Shown: one piece after another, positions 48,516-60,111 of the stretch
Numbering within the stretch: the first letter of the stretch is position 1
How the letters are laid out: each line of letters starts with the position of its first letter
Assembly (NCBI GenBank): GCA_034359265.1
Contig: CP136892.1
Span: 80,840,001 to 80,904,000, forward strand
Length of the DNA: 64,000 nucleotides
Direction: 5' to 3'
Source of the DNA: Canna indica
Taxonomy: Eukaryota; Streptophyta; Magnoliopsida; Zingiberales; Cannaceae
The notes under the pieces: generated by a model
Database searches by the model: none
What the model was told of the DNA's origin: nothing
The model's input: the letters and a program-made list of their open reading frames with translations, nothing else
Position numbers and translations under genes: made by a program

Positions 48516-51240
48516 AACTGTCCGATCAAGGACAATTTAGAAATCGTAAAGAATCTATAAGTTTTGTACTTCTTATAAACAACGATACGATCTCCGAACG
48601 AATCTAAGGTATTATAAAAAAAATTATGATCCAACGGTCGATAAATTCGTGTCACTTTATCAACTCGTGAATAATAACATTATTTTTTCAGTTTCAAGCT
48701 CACCAACATAAAGTTATGCACCCATAGATAAATACCAAAGTAAAAATTAAGTAATAATGATGTGCAAAAGGAAACAACTTTGATTGGGAAAGCAACTGAA
48801 TACCTAATACTTACTTTTTATCTTAATAATACTGACCTCAATGCATATTTTATATACATGATAGAGTAGTATAATAATTATGATCCATAATATTTTAATA
48901 TTTTCACACTGTAATCATGTAAGTAAACAAAAGAAAAAAACTGTAGTTGTACCTCTCAAATCACCCAATTCATTTTTTTGTGACCTCCACTGTGTGTGCT
49001 TTGACACAAATCTGCTTTTGAGTTGTGGGTTCTAAATTCTGATTTAGCATTAATTGTAGCAAAATATATGGACACTCTCAATCTCAGTCAGCTGAGTTTT
49101 TAATGTTGCATTGGTATATACATTTCTCACGAGTAATGAATATCAACATCATGATGATTTGTCATGATCTTGACTTGTTCTAGTTGTCTTAAAGGTTAAG
49201 AAGAATTAGACCATTTGAAACAGAGGACTCATACTTTTCATACCTAGATTTCAAAAAGTTCAGTAATAATACTTATATTTGGAGCTATGGAGACAATAAT
49301 TATGTGGTTTATATCATGCCAATGAGACCACACTCCATGATAGTTCAGTTCTGTTCATCATGCATTGTCTCTGCATTCATGATAGTACTTCTGCTACTAA
49401 TAGCATGCAATATAATACAATACAAAACTTATCAACCAACATTTAATAGTGATGAAGTGTGTGTTGCCTTGGATCAACCAACATTTCAATGCATTGTTAT
49501 CACACAATAAATATATCACATGCTATCTACCCAACTCCCCTCATTTTTCATTCAAGATAAATTTATGCTACGGCTTGCTAAATTGATAATAGAATATTTT
49601 AGCTAGATAAACTTAATAAAAAGAATGCTTAAATATATTACTATTAATGAATAGAATATTTTAGCTAGAATTAATTTTTACTATATATGCGAATCAGATT
49701 CGAACCCATTAGTAGATAGCCAACTAAAGCCAACAAGATAAATTCAGTAACTCTAAAAAAAATCTCTCAATCCATTACCATTCCTAGCACTAGGTTCAAA
49801 GATTAATGAATGGAAACAACTAGCAGAGGCAGAGCCAGGGATTCTTGACGTCGGATCAGGGGCGACTCAAGAGACATTGTGGCCTAAGGCGAAATCTTAA
49901 GATGAGATATTTTGGGCCTAATGGACGGGTCGCCTCTGAACTGTTGGTCTTAATTGAAGATGGCGTGAGCGTTGTCATTTAATTAAAGATTTGTATGTAT
50001 TAGGGATGTGCATGTGTATCGAGTTGATCTGAAATTGATTGGAACTTATCTGGTCGGGTAGATTACGGGTAGATCCGAATTAAATTCGTGTAGGGTTCAG
50101 GACAAAACTTAAGGAACGGGTTAAAACCGATTTTGGTTCTAGGTCCAACACATCGAGTATCCGGAACCGAAATCGGAACGAATTAAGTAATGAGGTATTA
50201 CAAAAAAATAAGTAAAAAATTAGATTGATCGAGAGAAAATATAGAAAAGTGAGATATTGATAAAATAATAGTGGACTAATTAATGAAAATGAGATAAAGA
50301 TGATTATAAAATATTAAATATTTTATTTGAGATCTTAATTTATAATAAAATAAATATAATATTTAATTATTTATTTAAGTATTTGGATGTCTAAAATTTT
50401 GAAAGCCTAAGGTAATAGCCTCTTTGGTCAAAGGGTAGAGTAGGCCCTGCGTCGGATGAGAGGAAGCCAACGTCAACATGTTTCTACTCCCTTTCGCAGG
50501 CATACGCGGTAGCCAGTTAGCCACAATTCTACGTGTTGCATTGCTAGCTACCTGATGTCTCCATTCTAGCTGCTTTTAAATATGTGATTAATTGATAGTA
50601 CTTTATTTAAATCCTGTCCATAAGTTGGCAATATAACATCATGTTGCACTGGATCAAGTAAGACTTAAGAGCATCCCCAAGTACAAGCATATATATGTAC
50701 ACGTGACATTCCTGTCATCAATCTTGGAGCAAATTTAGCTCTCTCTTTTTCAAATATATATTCTAATAAACATGTACCAATTCATCTACTTCTCTATATC
50801 ATTATGCACTTGCCAGTACTCGAAGAATCTTATCTCTTGAATCATCATATATAATATAAAGAAGAGAGATTGCAATGATGCAGTAGCTAGGTAAGATAAG
50901 AAAGGAAGAAATCAAGACTCACCGGTTGTATTGATTTGATTTATTGGGCAAGAACTAAAGATAATATGGTAATTAAATAAAGATGCCTGCATTTTCATCT
51001 TTAAACCAGAGTTAATGCTTAATAAAAAATTGAAATATGGACAAAACCCTAGCCGTCGGCTAGGGTTTCGAAAGAGAGAGAGAGAAGAATACCGGCGACA
51101 CAGATTGAATGCGTTCGACGGGTGACTTGCTTGCGGCGGGCAACGAGCAGCGGTCGGTGTGCAGCGTGCAGCGTGCGGCGGCAGAGAAAACGAGTGAGAG
51201 ATCGGGTTGAGCAGGGAAAGTGAAAAAAAAGAATTGGACG
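48516..51240. other. Noncoding, old repeat remnants
   Basis: No gene supported. At 49855-49920 and 50395-50455 are parts of one old repeat (GGCCTAAGGCGAAATCTTAAG and AAGCCTAAGGTAATAGCC), interrupted at about 50001-50190 by a fragment of the hAT-MITE family also seen at 23426 and 59686 (GGGATGTGCATG...CCAACACATCGAGTATCCGG). Confidence 0.45.
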
Positions 51241-51484
51241 GAGAATTTAATAACATTTTACGACGGTCGGGACGATCGCAAAGTGAATGTCGCAAATGGT
51301 TGCCACTTGCCAATCTGTCACCAGGTCACCAAAATTGCGACGGCGAACAAGGCGATCGTAGGATCGTCGCAGAATCGACCTCTGCGCGACCGCTGTGGCT
51401 AGCAGTCATAGAACTATCGCATCTGCGACCGCCACCAGTGCCGTCGCAAAATAACCGCCGTAAAAGGCTTGATTTTTAGTAATG
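51241..51484. mobile_element. Possible CACTA end with GCGAC-type subterminal motifs
   Basis: Dense GTCGC / GCGAC motifs (TGCGACGG, GATCGTCGCAG, ATCTGCGACCG, CCGTCGCAAAAT) end in GATTTTTAGTAATG, a degenerate form of the TTTTTAGTAGTG CACTA end. It could be the outer end of the element whose TNP2 gene lies at 41-48 kb. Confidence 0.4.
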
Positions 51485-52129
51485 TTTCTAGATGACCCCA
51501 TATGAACCAAATTGGCCCCGGCAATTCATAATTTTTTAAATTTTACATGCTAAAAAAATGGGTCGAACGGAACTAATTCTTACAAAATCAATCTACACAA
51601 AAATGAAAAATTTGAGGTGCAAATTAGAATTACACATCATTAACGTTGTATTCATGTCCACATCCTCGATTCAACGAATAAGAGTGTTTGCTTTAGTTGT
51701 GTCGCTTTCACCATGCACTGTGTGGAAGACATGAGCAAGCGTGAGGATCAATGAGTGCTTATAATGGAAACTATTATTGCATCGACAATATATGTATTCA
51801 TCTGCATCTTCATCTTCATCTCAAAGTTAGGTCACCCAACAGGACACTAATATAATGAATCTGTCCGGGGACCAGGTGGCAGAGAGTTGTCCACTGAGCC
51901 AATGTGATGCACTCCTCGTGGCCGATACTTAAAGGCACGTTGGTCCCCACCAATCAAATTTTATACTATGCCCTTACCCTTCTATTATGCCTTGTCTTTT
52001 GTTTGATACTTTGATAGTCTTCTTTTTAATATAAACTTACAATCTCCTTCATAGTGCATACGCAGATCATAATTTATCCTTCATTAATTATACGTCGTAT
52101 TTAAACTAATGAATTTAATTCTAGTGTGA
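51485..52129. other. Intergenic, nothing recognised
   Basis: AT-rich sequence with no open frame, RNA gene or transposon end that I can support. Confidence 0.4.
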
Positions 52130-52138
52130 TTTAAACAA

Positions 52139-53165
52139 GGAAAAAATTACAAAAATACTCCTAATATTTTTCACGAGTACAAAAATGCCCATAATATTTT
52201 TTTGGGATAAAAAATACTCTTTACGTTATGGGATTAAATACAAAAATGTCCCTGTAGATAAACAGTATTAATTGAGAGATAATGGAGCTAACGTGGCCGA
52301 TGATTGAGACTGATGACGTGGACATGTGGCGCGCATGCAGGACAAGACGTTTTCTCACGGGTACTAAAATATCCATGATATTTTCTCACGGGTACAAAAT
52401 GTCTCTAACATTTTCTCACGGGTACAAAAATACCCCTAATATTTTCTCACATGTACTAAAATACCCCTAACGTTTGTTTTGAATCTAAAATACCCATGAG
52501 GTTATTGAAAATGGTACAAAAATAATATCAGACTAACTTTTGTTGGGTGAGACTTAACGGAGATGTCATGGATGCTGACAAAGATGTTGACTTTACACGT
52601 GGCACATATGCAGAGAGCAACTTGCCACGCAATCGTAGGGGTGAATAAAAAAATCAAAATTTTGGTGAATTAAAAAATTGGTTTGAAACCGAACCAAATT
52701 TTACAATTTTCTATTTATTATGTGTCGCTTACGTGGCAAGTTGCTCTCTACATATGCATCACGTGTAAAGTCAACATCTTTATTAGCATCCATGACATCT
52801 TCGTTAAGTCTCACCTAATTAACAAAAGTTAGTCTGATGTTATTTTTGTACAATTTTCAATAACCTCATGGGTATTTTAGATTCAAAACAAACGTTATGA
52901 GTATTTTTGTACCTGTGAGAAAACGTTAGGGGCATTTTAGTACCCATGAGAAAACGTCTTAGCCCGCATGCGTGTCAGATGTCCACGTCATCAGTCTCAG
53001 TCATCAGCCACGTCAACTTCGTTATCTCTCAACTAACACTGTTTACCTATAGAGACATTTTTATACCTAATTTATAACGTGGGGGATATTTTTTATCCTA
53101 AAAAAATATTATGGGTATTTTAGTACCCGCAAAAAAACGTAAGGGCATTTTTGTACTTTTTTTCC
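52139..53165. mobile_element. MULE-like foldback element, 1027 bp
   Basis: Two long arms (52139 to about 52620 and about 52725 to 53165) are inverted copies of each other, starting GGAAAAAATTACAAAAAT. A 9-bp duplication TTTAAACAA lies at 52130-52138 and 53166-53174, the size typical of Mutator-like elements. In the left arm a roughly 28-bp unit (TTTTCTCACGGGTAC, AAAATACCCCTAA) is repeated four times (52350-52480). No coding capacity. Confidence 0.9.
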
Positions 53166-53174
53166 TTTAAACAA

Positions 53175-56100
53175 TGACTACTAAATTTTTATACTATTAA
53201 GTCATCATTAATTACTATTAAATTTTATGATTTTTTTGGTCTATTGTTTTTACCATTTATATTTTTAATAAAAAAATTTCTTCCAAAAATACGAGGTATG
53301 TTCTACCCTAAGTAGTGAGTGATATTTTTATGGATAACTCATCCATAAAAATCATAGACGAATCAGCACGGTTTATAAATTAGCATAGAGAACGAATACG
53401 TGAATGTAAGATCCATATTTAGATTTTTCAAGGGTATGCTAATTAGTTCTTGTGTTAGTTGAGACTAGATACAACGTAATGAAAATTTTTAATGACTAAT
53501 CCAATATGGTACTCCACTATATATTGTTCAACTTCAACTATTAATTCATTGCAAATATTGATCGAGTTTGTTTCCCATCGCGACTAATCCCTACCGAAGT
53601 ATTCCTCCATGTTGGACCCTTTGAAATATATGGCCATTGATGATTAAGTTAGATCATCTGAATAGTTAAATATCTATTAATGGCTTAAAAATCAAGATTC
53701 TTGTCAAAACGATAGACTTTACATGACACACATGTTAGTTTGTACTTTTTACAGGGCAAATTAAAAGACTAGAAATTAGACAATCAATATGTGATGGTCA
53801 TTTTTGTGGCGGCAAGTCTATCGACGCTCGCATATACTACAGTTTTGCGATCGCGGGCAACATGAGTCGCAGAGTCGTCACATCTGTGATGGTTGTGCAA
53901 TCGAAACAATTCCTAATTACCAAACAAAGTGGATCAAAGTTGATTGACGATTTGAGAATTGGCAATTAGGCTGGCCCATCTACCTAATTCGCATCAGTTG
54001 GGCTAGCTAGGCCCATGCCACATGTCGGCCTTCGGTTCATAGAGAGGATGATGACGTTGGAAGCATTCCCTCGAATACGACTTAGTACTAGAGGCAAAAT
54101 TATATGTATATATATAAGTAAGTTTAAATTTAATAGATTTGAATATATATATATATATATATTATTTTTCAGAATCCAAAGTCCCAAATGCCAACTTTTC
54201 ATAGTATGGTAATTTAATAATTAGTTACAGAAATATCAAGATCAGAACAAGAATCTTGAAAATTGAAGATACAAATGCTAGCACATGAGAGAAAGCATGC
54301 GGAAGTATAAATTACTCATACGCAAACAAATATTTAAGCTCAAAATCAACGGTCTATAATTAATTAACATTGAGAATGTAAGTAATTAATAAAGAAACAA
54401 CAGGAGTTGAACTTGAACAGGGACCCAGTCTTAGTCAACCCGCGTGGTTACGTACGTTGAAGTCTCTTTCACATCCCTAGCCAGGGTCATATTTCATATT
54501 ATCTTTTTCTTTGGCAGCAGAGGACATTTTTGTCCGGATATGAACCGGGTCCGGGTGGGACATGTTTGTTGGAAGTTGGAACCATCGAGATTCATCGTTT
54601 AACCAATTTAACTAATTTCGAATTGAAAATACATTTAATTAAAAGTTCTAAGCAATAATTAATTAATAATGGATGCAGTTGCAATTGCAGTAATTAAGCA
54701 TGCAGAGAGTACGTACGTACTCGATCGATCCGTGTATTGAGATTGAAGATTACGTACGTACGTGCGTCTTTAATGGTCGGTCAACAGCGATGAGAACTAA
54801 TTGCACTCCATGCACGTGCGACATGTTTGTGTGCGTGTGACTTCGTGACTGCATTACCGAACAACGTACGCCTTTAAGTCGTTAGGGGCAAGTTTGTTTG
54901 CCGAATATATTCTTTTATTTTTTATTCTGCGAAAATGAATTTTAGAATTTTAGAATTTTGATTTTGATTTTTTTATTCGACGAAAATGCGTTTATTTGAC
55001 ATGTTCAAATTTCATATTTTACGAAATAAAATCAGTCAAAACAACATATGTCGTTAAGTCGTTAACCCCTTGCAGCGGCTCCTCCTTTGTCGTGATTCGC
55101 ATAATATTTTTTATTTGATGAGAAATAATGATAGGTATTTCTTGGTTGTTTTAATTATTTAAGAATTATTTTTCTTAATCATAATATATACTTCAAGTAA
55201 ATTCTCAAGTTTATAATAAAAATTTAAAAATTTTAGGATTCATCATTTTTTATAACTATAAAAATAAATAATAATTTTATTGTGTATATTATATATTGTT
55301 GATAATATTTAAAAAAATTCCAAGTATATAATAAATTTTAGATTTTCTTAAAAGTATGAAATTAGAACAAGTAAGACTAATATAAGTTTTCAACTTTTAT
55401 AAAAATTTGTAATCAAATATTGTACCAAACTCGAGACCATTTTGAGAAATTTTAAGAAAATAGTTATGGATAGGAAAATTTTGCATTCTTGTTTATGAAT
55501 TTAGAATTTTTCATATCCATTTTATGGTTTACAGAAATTACTCACTATATACTTTTACTATTATGATAAAGGAAATGGATTAAATGATTATGCATATCAA
55601 TAGCAATCATAAAACTATGAGACTTGAATTCAAACTTAAATCTGATGCAAGTCGGAGCATGTTTTCGCCAACTCAAATCAAGTCCGGAGTTTAGGTTAAA
55701 AAATTGACTAAAATTTAGGTTCAACTAAATTTAACAAAACGGGCCGGATCTGACGAAGTACACAGTACAAACTGCACAGTACAGCCCATTACAATCCATG
55801 AATGGTTTAATTAAATTTATATTATTAAGAACGTGCATCTTTTATTATTAAATAAAAATATTTAAGTGAACATTTGTAATTAATAATTAATAAAAAAAAT
55901 ACAAAGTAAACGCTGGAGTTAATTATTAACTTTTTCCAATGGTAAAAATATATCACATGCTATATTTAGAACCTCCCATTACATGAAGACAATTGGCTAA
56001 TAAAAATAGCACAACATATTTTCCTAGTATTCTACTTAATTAACATAATCATCTATGATTAAAGCTGATTGATTAAGAACTAATTCCTATTCCATCGTAA

Positions 56101-57224
56101 TAAGACTCTGACGTGGACAATGGATTAAATGGTTCTTTTAAAAAAACTACGCATGGAATAATATCCAGGATTATTAAAATTGTATGTTTATTTAGTTTTC
56201 CAGGCGAGTAGATAGAGATGTTTTGCAAATAATTCTATATATATATCCATGTCAACAATTACGTCATTAATTAACTCGATTGATGTAACCCCTTTCTCCA
56301 CCCAAACAGCACGCTACCAATTTTGCATCCAAATCAATTATCTGGGACGTCAATAACTGGGGAAGTCGAATATTTCAGATGTCATTCAATCAGACTGCTT
56401 ATTATATGTTTGAATAAATGAGGGTGGGCGGCTTCCTGGTAGGTTTATCTGCAAATTGTCCCAATGAGGAATTCCCCAAATACTTGTACACTAGTGAACC
56501 CGGAATTCTTTCCATAAAACACGGTTCCACATTATATCTCCCCCAGATATCGACATTAAATCATTCAAACAAAGAACATCCAGGTCCAATTAAGTGTCTA
56601 CTATATAATAAATAAATAAATATATATTCCCACCTAATTCCATGCTTATGCAGGACATGCAACAACTGGAGGCGACGTCTCTGGTGCACGCAGGATCTGA
56701 TCCGCCAATCCGGTGCTTTTGCTTGCACGCACGCCTCTAATTAATTAATTAACTAATCCTCCTCATTTTGCGTAAACACAAGAATGAATAAGAAGTATGT
56801 GGCAATTGGTTGGATCTCTGGTCCCACAAATATAAAGGTCAGGAGGGCCAATGGGAGTCGCGCTTCTTGTGTTTGGTGACCGGGCTCGACATTAGAACCA
56901 AGCACGTGCATAACAGGAACATCGTAACGCTCCAGGATGCGCTGCGTCAAAATTGTCCAATCACGCCTCAAATAATATATGAACTTATTTTGCTCTCTAC
57001 TCGTGAGTGGTTACTTTATATATACAAGCACCAACAATGCGTCCCCATAAAAAGCCTTCGTATCTGATGTGGCTCTCCTAATACTCACTCGCGGGACCCA
57101 GCTGCCGTGCGAGTGTGGGCACATTTTGGGGAGGAAGATGAGATGTATCTTTAAAATTATAATAATTCCCTCCAACGTTGACTCGGCTCCGCAACTTGAA
57201 ATTAAATACGGATAAACTAATTAA
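53175..57224. other. AT-rich intergenic region
   Basis: No gene supported. At about 53795-53905 GCGATCGCGG and AGTCGCAGAGTCGTC motifs suggest a small CACTA remnant. A TA microsatellite lies at 54138-54162, and GTACGTAC-rich palindromes at 54710-54765. A TTTATATATAC box near 57012 is a possible promoter element for the downstream glycosyltransferase but is about 690 bp from its start codon. Confidence 0.4.
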
Positions 57225-57697
57225 ATGGTTGATAATTGCAGCAGAACTCAACTTTTCCTCCCGAAAGGAAGGGAAAAGCCCCCAACGCAGCCAATGCGGC
57301 GTTCTTCCCTCCCCCGGGCTTCTAAATTCCTAAGATCGACCTTCCTTTATCCTTTCCATTGCCTGTATCACCTTCTACCCTTTTTTAATGACGTGGCACA
57401 GAAGGACTGGCGACTACAAGAGCCCCACCAGTTAGTTTTCCAATAGATGAGTGCTATTTCGGAAGATTAGGCTGTTTCGTGTCTGGAGAAGAGCGCCCGA
57501 TGGTGATTCTTATCTAACACGGATTAGTCCTCAAAAACGCGCCTTCGGGATCCCCTCAGGCAAATTGGGTACGCGAATCGAAGCTCGAAACAGGGGAAGT
57601 TTCCGAGGACTCAAAAATGGAGCAGAGGACGGCGATTTTTTGAACTCTTGCTCCCCATGCTGGATTTTGGGATGAGAGAGCATTGCCGACAGCGGAG
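57225..57697 (+). promoter_or_regulatory. Probable 5' UTR and proximal promoter of GALT29A
   Basis: CT-rich and GC-richer than the DNA upstream, without stop-free continuity into the gene. If transcribed it would contain short upstream frames, including one ending at 57675, 22 bases before the first ATG of the gene. No TATA box is obvious here. Confidence 0.4.
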
Positions 57698-58891
57698 ATG
57701 ATGAAGCACTCCCTCCGGTTCCCCTTCGTCCTCCTTGTCCTCGTGGCTACCGCCCTCAGCTGCTGTTCGGTTGGCCGCCGCGCCCTCACTCTGCAACCCA
57801 TTTACAGTGGCGACGCGTCGTCCTCACCGCCGCTCGTTGCCGAGGCGCTGAACGAGACGCTATTCGTCCTCGCCGCCGCGGAGCCAGGGGCGGAGGAGCT
57901 GCGGCAGGACGTGGAGGATCTTCTCGGGGGGAACCTCGAGTCTGCCGAAGTCATAGGCGGGCGGTACCGCCACATCGAAATCTGGCGGCGTGGAGCCAAG
58001 CCGGGAGGGAGGTCCGGGTTGATGGCCCGTCTCCGATTCCCTGCCCGCGGGGAGCACCCTGATCATAGCCGGGTCTTCCCGGAATTTCGGAAGCTGCTCG
58101 GCGATTGGTTCCGCGACCGCCGTCAGTTCCGGCCCGATGTCATGTTGGAGCTCCTGGAGCGCATCAAGCGCCCCATCGACCTGCATTACGGCTACCCAGA
58201 CACCGGCCGCCCCTACGCGACCTGCGCCGTGGTCGGCAACAGCGGCATCCTCCTCAAGTCAGAGCAGGGAGACCTCATCGACGGTCACGACCTCGTCATC
58301 CGCCTCAACAACGCCCGCATCGCGGGCTACCAGCGCCACGTCGGCTCGAAGACCTCCCTCTCCTTCATCAACAGCAACGTCCTCCGCTCCTGCTCTCTAC
58401 ACAGCGGCTGCTACTGCCACCCCTACGGCGGCTTCGTCCCCATCGTCATCTACATTTGCCAGCCGGCGCATTTCCTCGAATACATGGTCTGCAACTCCAC
58501 CCACAAGTCCCCGCTGCTCGTCACCGACGGCCGGTTCGACACGCTCTGCGCCCGGATCATCAAGTACTACTCGCTGAAGACGTTCATGGAAAAGACCGGC
58601 AACCACCCGATGTTGTGGGGCAAGTTCCACGACCAGAAGATGTTCCACTACTCGTCGGGAATGCAGGCCGTCGTGCTCGCGCTGGGCGTCTGCGAGAAGG
58701 TTAGCATCTTCGGGTTCGGCAAGTCGCCGGACGCTAAGCACCATTACCACACGAACCAGAAGGCGGAGCTAGACTTGCACGACTACGCGGCGGAGTACGA
58801 GTTCTACCGCGACCTCGCCGAGCGGCCGGAGGCGATACCGTTCCTAAGAGACGCCGGAATTAAGGTCCCCTCCGTTGTTTTCTACCATTGA
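57698..58891 (+). CDS. GALT29A: GT29 family beta-1,6-galactosyltransferase-like protein, 397 aa
   Basis: Single exon, GC-rich. The first in-frame ATG is at 57698, with a second at 57701; the upstream TTG at 57683 is not a credible start. A short cytoplasmic end (MMKHSLR) and a hydrophobic anchor at about residues 8-22 indicate a Golgi type II membrane protein. Sialyl motif L starts CAVVGNSGILLKSEQGDLID (C176) and continues RLNNARIAGYQRHVGSKTS; motif S is HYSSGMQAVVLALGVCEKVS (C332); motif III is HHYHT; motif VS is H361-x4-E366 (HDYAAE). The end VVFYH and overall length match Arabidopsis GALT29A, which adds galactose to arabinogalactan-protein glycans. The plant sialyltransferase-like SIA1/SIA2 (MGP2) proteins are the alternative but are longer. 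No lesion. Confidence 0.92.
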   Translation: MMKHSLRFPFVLLVLVATALSCCSVGRRALTLQPIYSGDASSSPPLVAEALNETLFVLAAAEPGAEELRQDVEDLLGGNLESAEVIGGRYRHIEIWRRGAKPGGRSGLMARLRFPARGEHPDHSRVFPEFRKLLGDWFRDRRQFRPDVMLELLERIKRPIDLHYGYPDTGRPYATCAVVGNSGILLKSEQGDLIDGHDLVIRLNNARIAGYQRHVGSKTSLSFINSNVLRSCSLHSGCYCHPYGGFVPIVIYICQPAHFLEYMVCNSTHKSPLLVTDGRFDTLCARIIKYYSLKTFMEKTGNHPMLWGKFHDQKMFHYSSGMQAVVLALGVCEKVSIFGFGKSPDAKHHYHTNQKAELDLHDYAAEYEFYRDLAERPEAIPFLRDAGIKVPSVVFYH

Positions 58892-59031
58892 GAAGCTTCA
58901 TTAAAGAATCTTGCAGATGCTACGTTCATCAGCAGCATACGGAGAAAGTGAGGATACACAACCGACTTTTTTTTGTTCTTGTTCTTTGAACAGTACTTGT
59001 TTCTTGTTTCATTTACGTTGATACGATAATT
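58892..59031 (+). other. 3' UTR of GALT29A
   Basis: Directly follows the stop. It ends against the small hairpin insertion at 59032. No clear AATAAA before the hairpin; AATAATAAG occurs just after it (about 59089). Confidence 0.4.
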
Positions 59032-59076
59032 GGGACGCAACTTATATGGAGCCGAGCTCCATAGAAGTTGCGTCCC
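59032..59076. repeat. 45-bp near-perfect hairpin flanked by 7-bp direct repeats
   Basis: Two 21-base arms starting GGGACGCAACTT are inverted copies with one mismatch, separated by a 3-base loop (CGA). GATAATT lies immediately on both sides (59025-59031 and 59077-59083). It sits about 140 bp after the GALT29A stop. It looks like an extremely short insertion that is almost all inverted repeat. Confidence 0.88.
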
Positions 59077-59083
59077 GATAATT

Positions 59084-59677
59084 GTAAATAATAAGCAGTG
59101 GAAATAGGATTATTTTGTGATTAATTAATTCGGAAAATGTGCTTAGTTAATTATAATGATTAAACTAGTTTGCATGTGAACTCAAGCACAATTTTTATAC
59201 TTTTTATACTAATTTAGTTTTCTATTTGTTTGAAGTCTGGACTAAATGAGATAGGATTTAAAAAAAATAAAATTTATATCATATTCGGCGTTACACCGAA
59301 TAAGTAAATTTTATCAATTTTTTTAGTCTTATCTTATACTTCTTATTTTATTGTTAAACAAACGGATAAATTAATAGCGAAGGCCGCAAATAGATTTGCC
59401 AGCAGCGTATCATTTCAGCTCTTATGGTCTTGATGAATGTATCAGATGTTTTCTGTGTTAGTTATGAGTCATCCTTTTGTTTTTAGACTAAGCAACACAT
59501 TGCAATTATTACTGCAAAAACAGTCCTACAAAATGATTGCAATCTAGATAAAAATAAAACAACATGGGGTTAATGTCTCCACATGTCACTCAAAATTCAA
59601 TATATATTGATACGGTAAGCTTCTATCCAATTGTATTCACTGTACGTGTGATCCAGTGCCTCACTCTTTCTCAAAAA
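59084..59677. other. Intergenic, nothing recognised
   Basis: AT-rich noncoding DNA between the hairpin and the next MITE. No gene seen. Confidence 0.4.
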
Positions 59678-59685
59678 CAAGATAT

Positions 59686-60103
59686 AAAGGATGTGCATGG
59701 GTACTCGGTAGACTCGAAATCGATTAGAATCTACCTGATCGGATAACTTCCGAATAGACTCGAACTAAATTCGGATAAGTTTCGAAACAAAAATTATAAA
59801 ATCGGTTAAAATCATTTCTGATTTCTAGTCCAACACATCCGATATCCAGAACCAAAATTTATACCCTAAAACCTGTAAATGAACAAATTTTAACAGGGTA
59901 TCTGAAATCTGTTTATTTTTACAAGTTCCAATAGGGGCTTCCGATAGAGTAAAATTTTAATCCCAAACTTAGGAACCAATCTTATATAGGATAATATCTG
60001 AGTATAATGAAAAATACAAGGTATCCTGCTCACCCTGGCCTCTTATACAGGCCGGATAGAATTCGAGTATTATAAAAAATATAAGATATCGTGCTCACCC
60101 CTA
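59686..60103. mobile_element. hAT-type MITE, 418 bp, related to 23426-23886
   Basis: Begins AAAGGATGTGCATGGGTACT and ends GTGCTCACCCCTA. An 8-bp duplication with one mismatch, CAAGATAT (59678-59685) and CAATATAT (60104-60111), flanks it. Interior phrases CCAACACATCCGATATCC and TGTAAATGAACA match the MITE at 23.4 kb in inverse orientation. Confidence 0.8.
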
Positions 60104-60111
60104 CAATATAT

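Noticed and set aside
49304..49510. 68-codon frame with hydrophobic stretch
   Set aside because: No family resemblance, no flanking exon signals; treated as chance.
54138..54162. TA repeat as a possible regulatory element
   Set aside because: It is a simple microsatellite with no gene nearby.
57683..57697. Extended start of the glycosyltransferase at 57683
   Set aside because: The codon there is TTG; the first ATG in frame is 57698 and fits the family's N-terminus.
58105..58704. Long proline/arginine- and serine-rich frames overlapping GALT29A
   Set aside because: They are shadow frames of a GC-rich gene.
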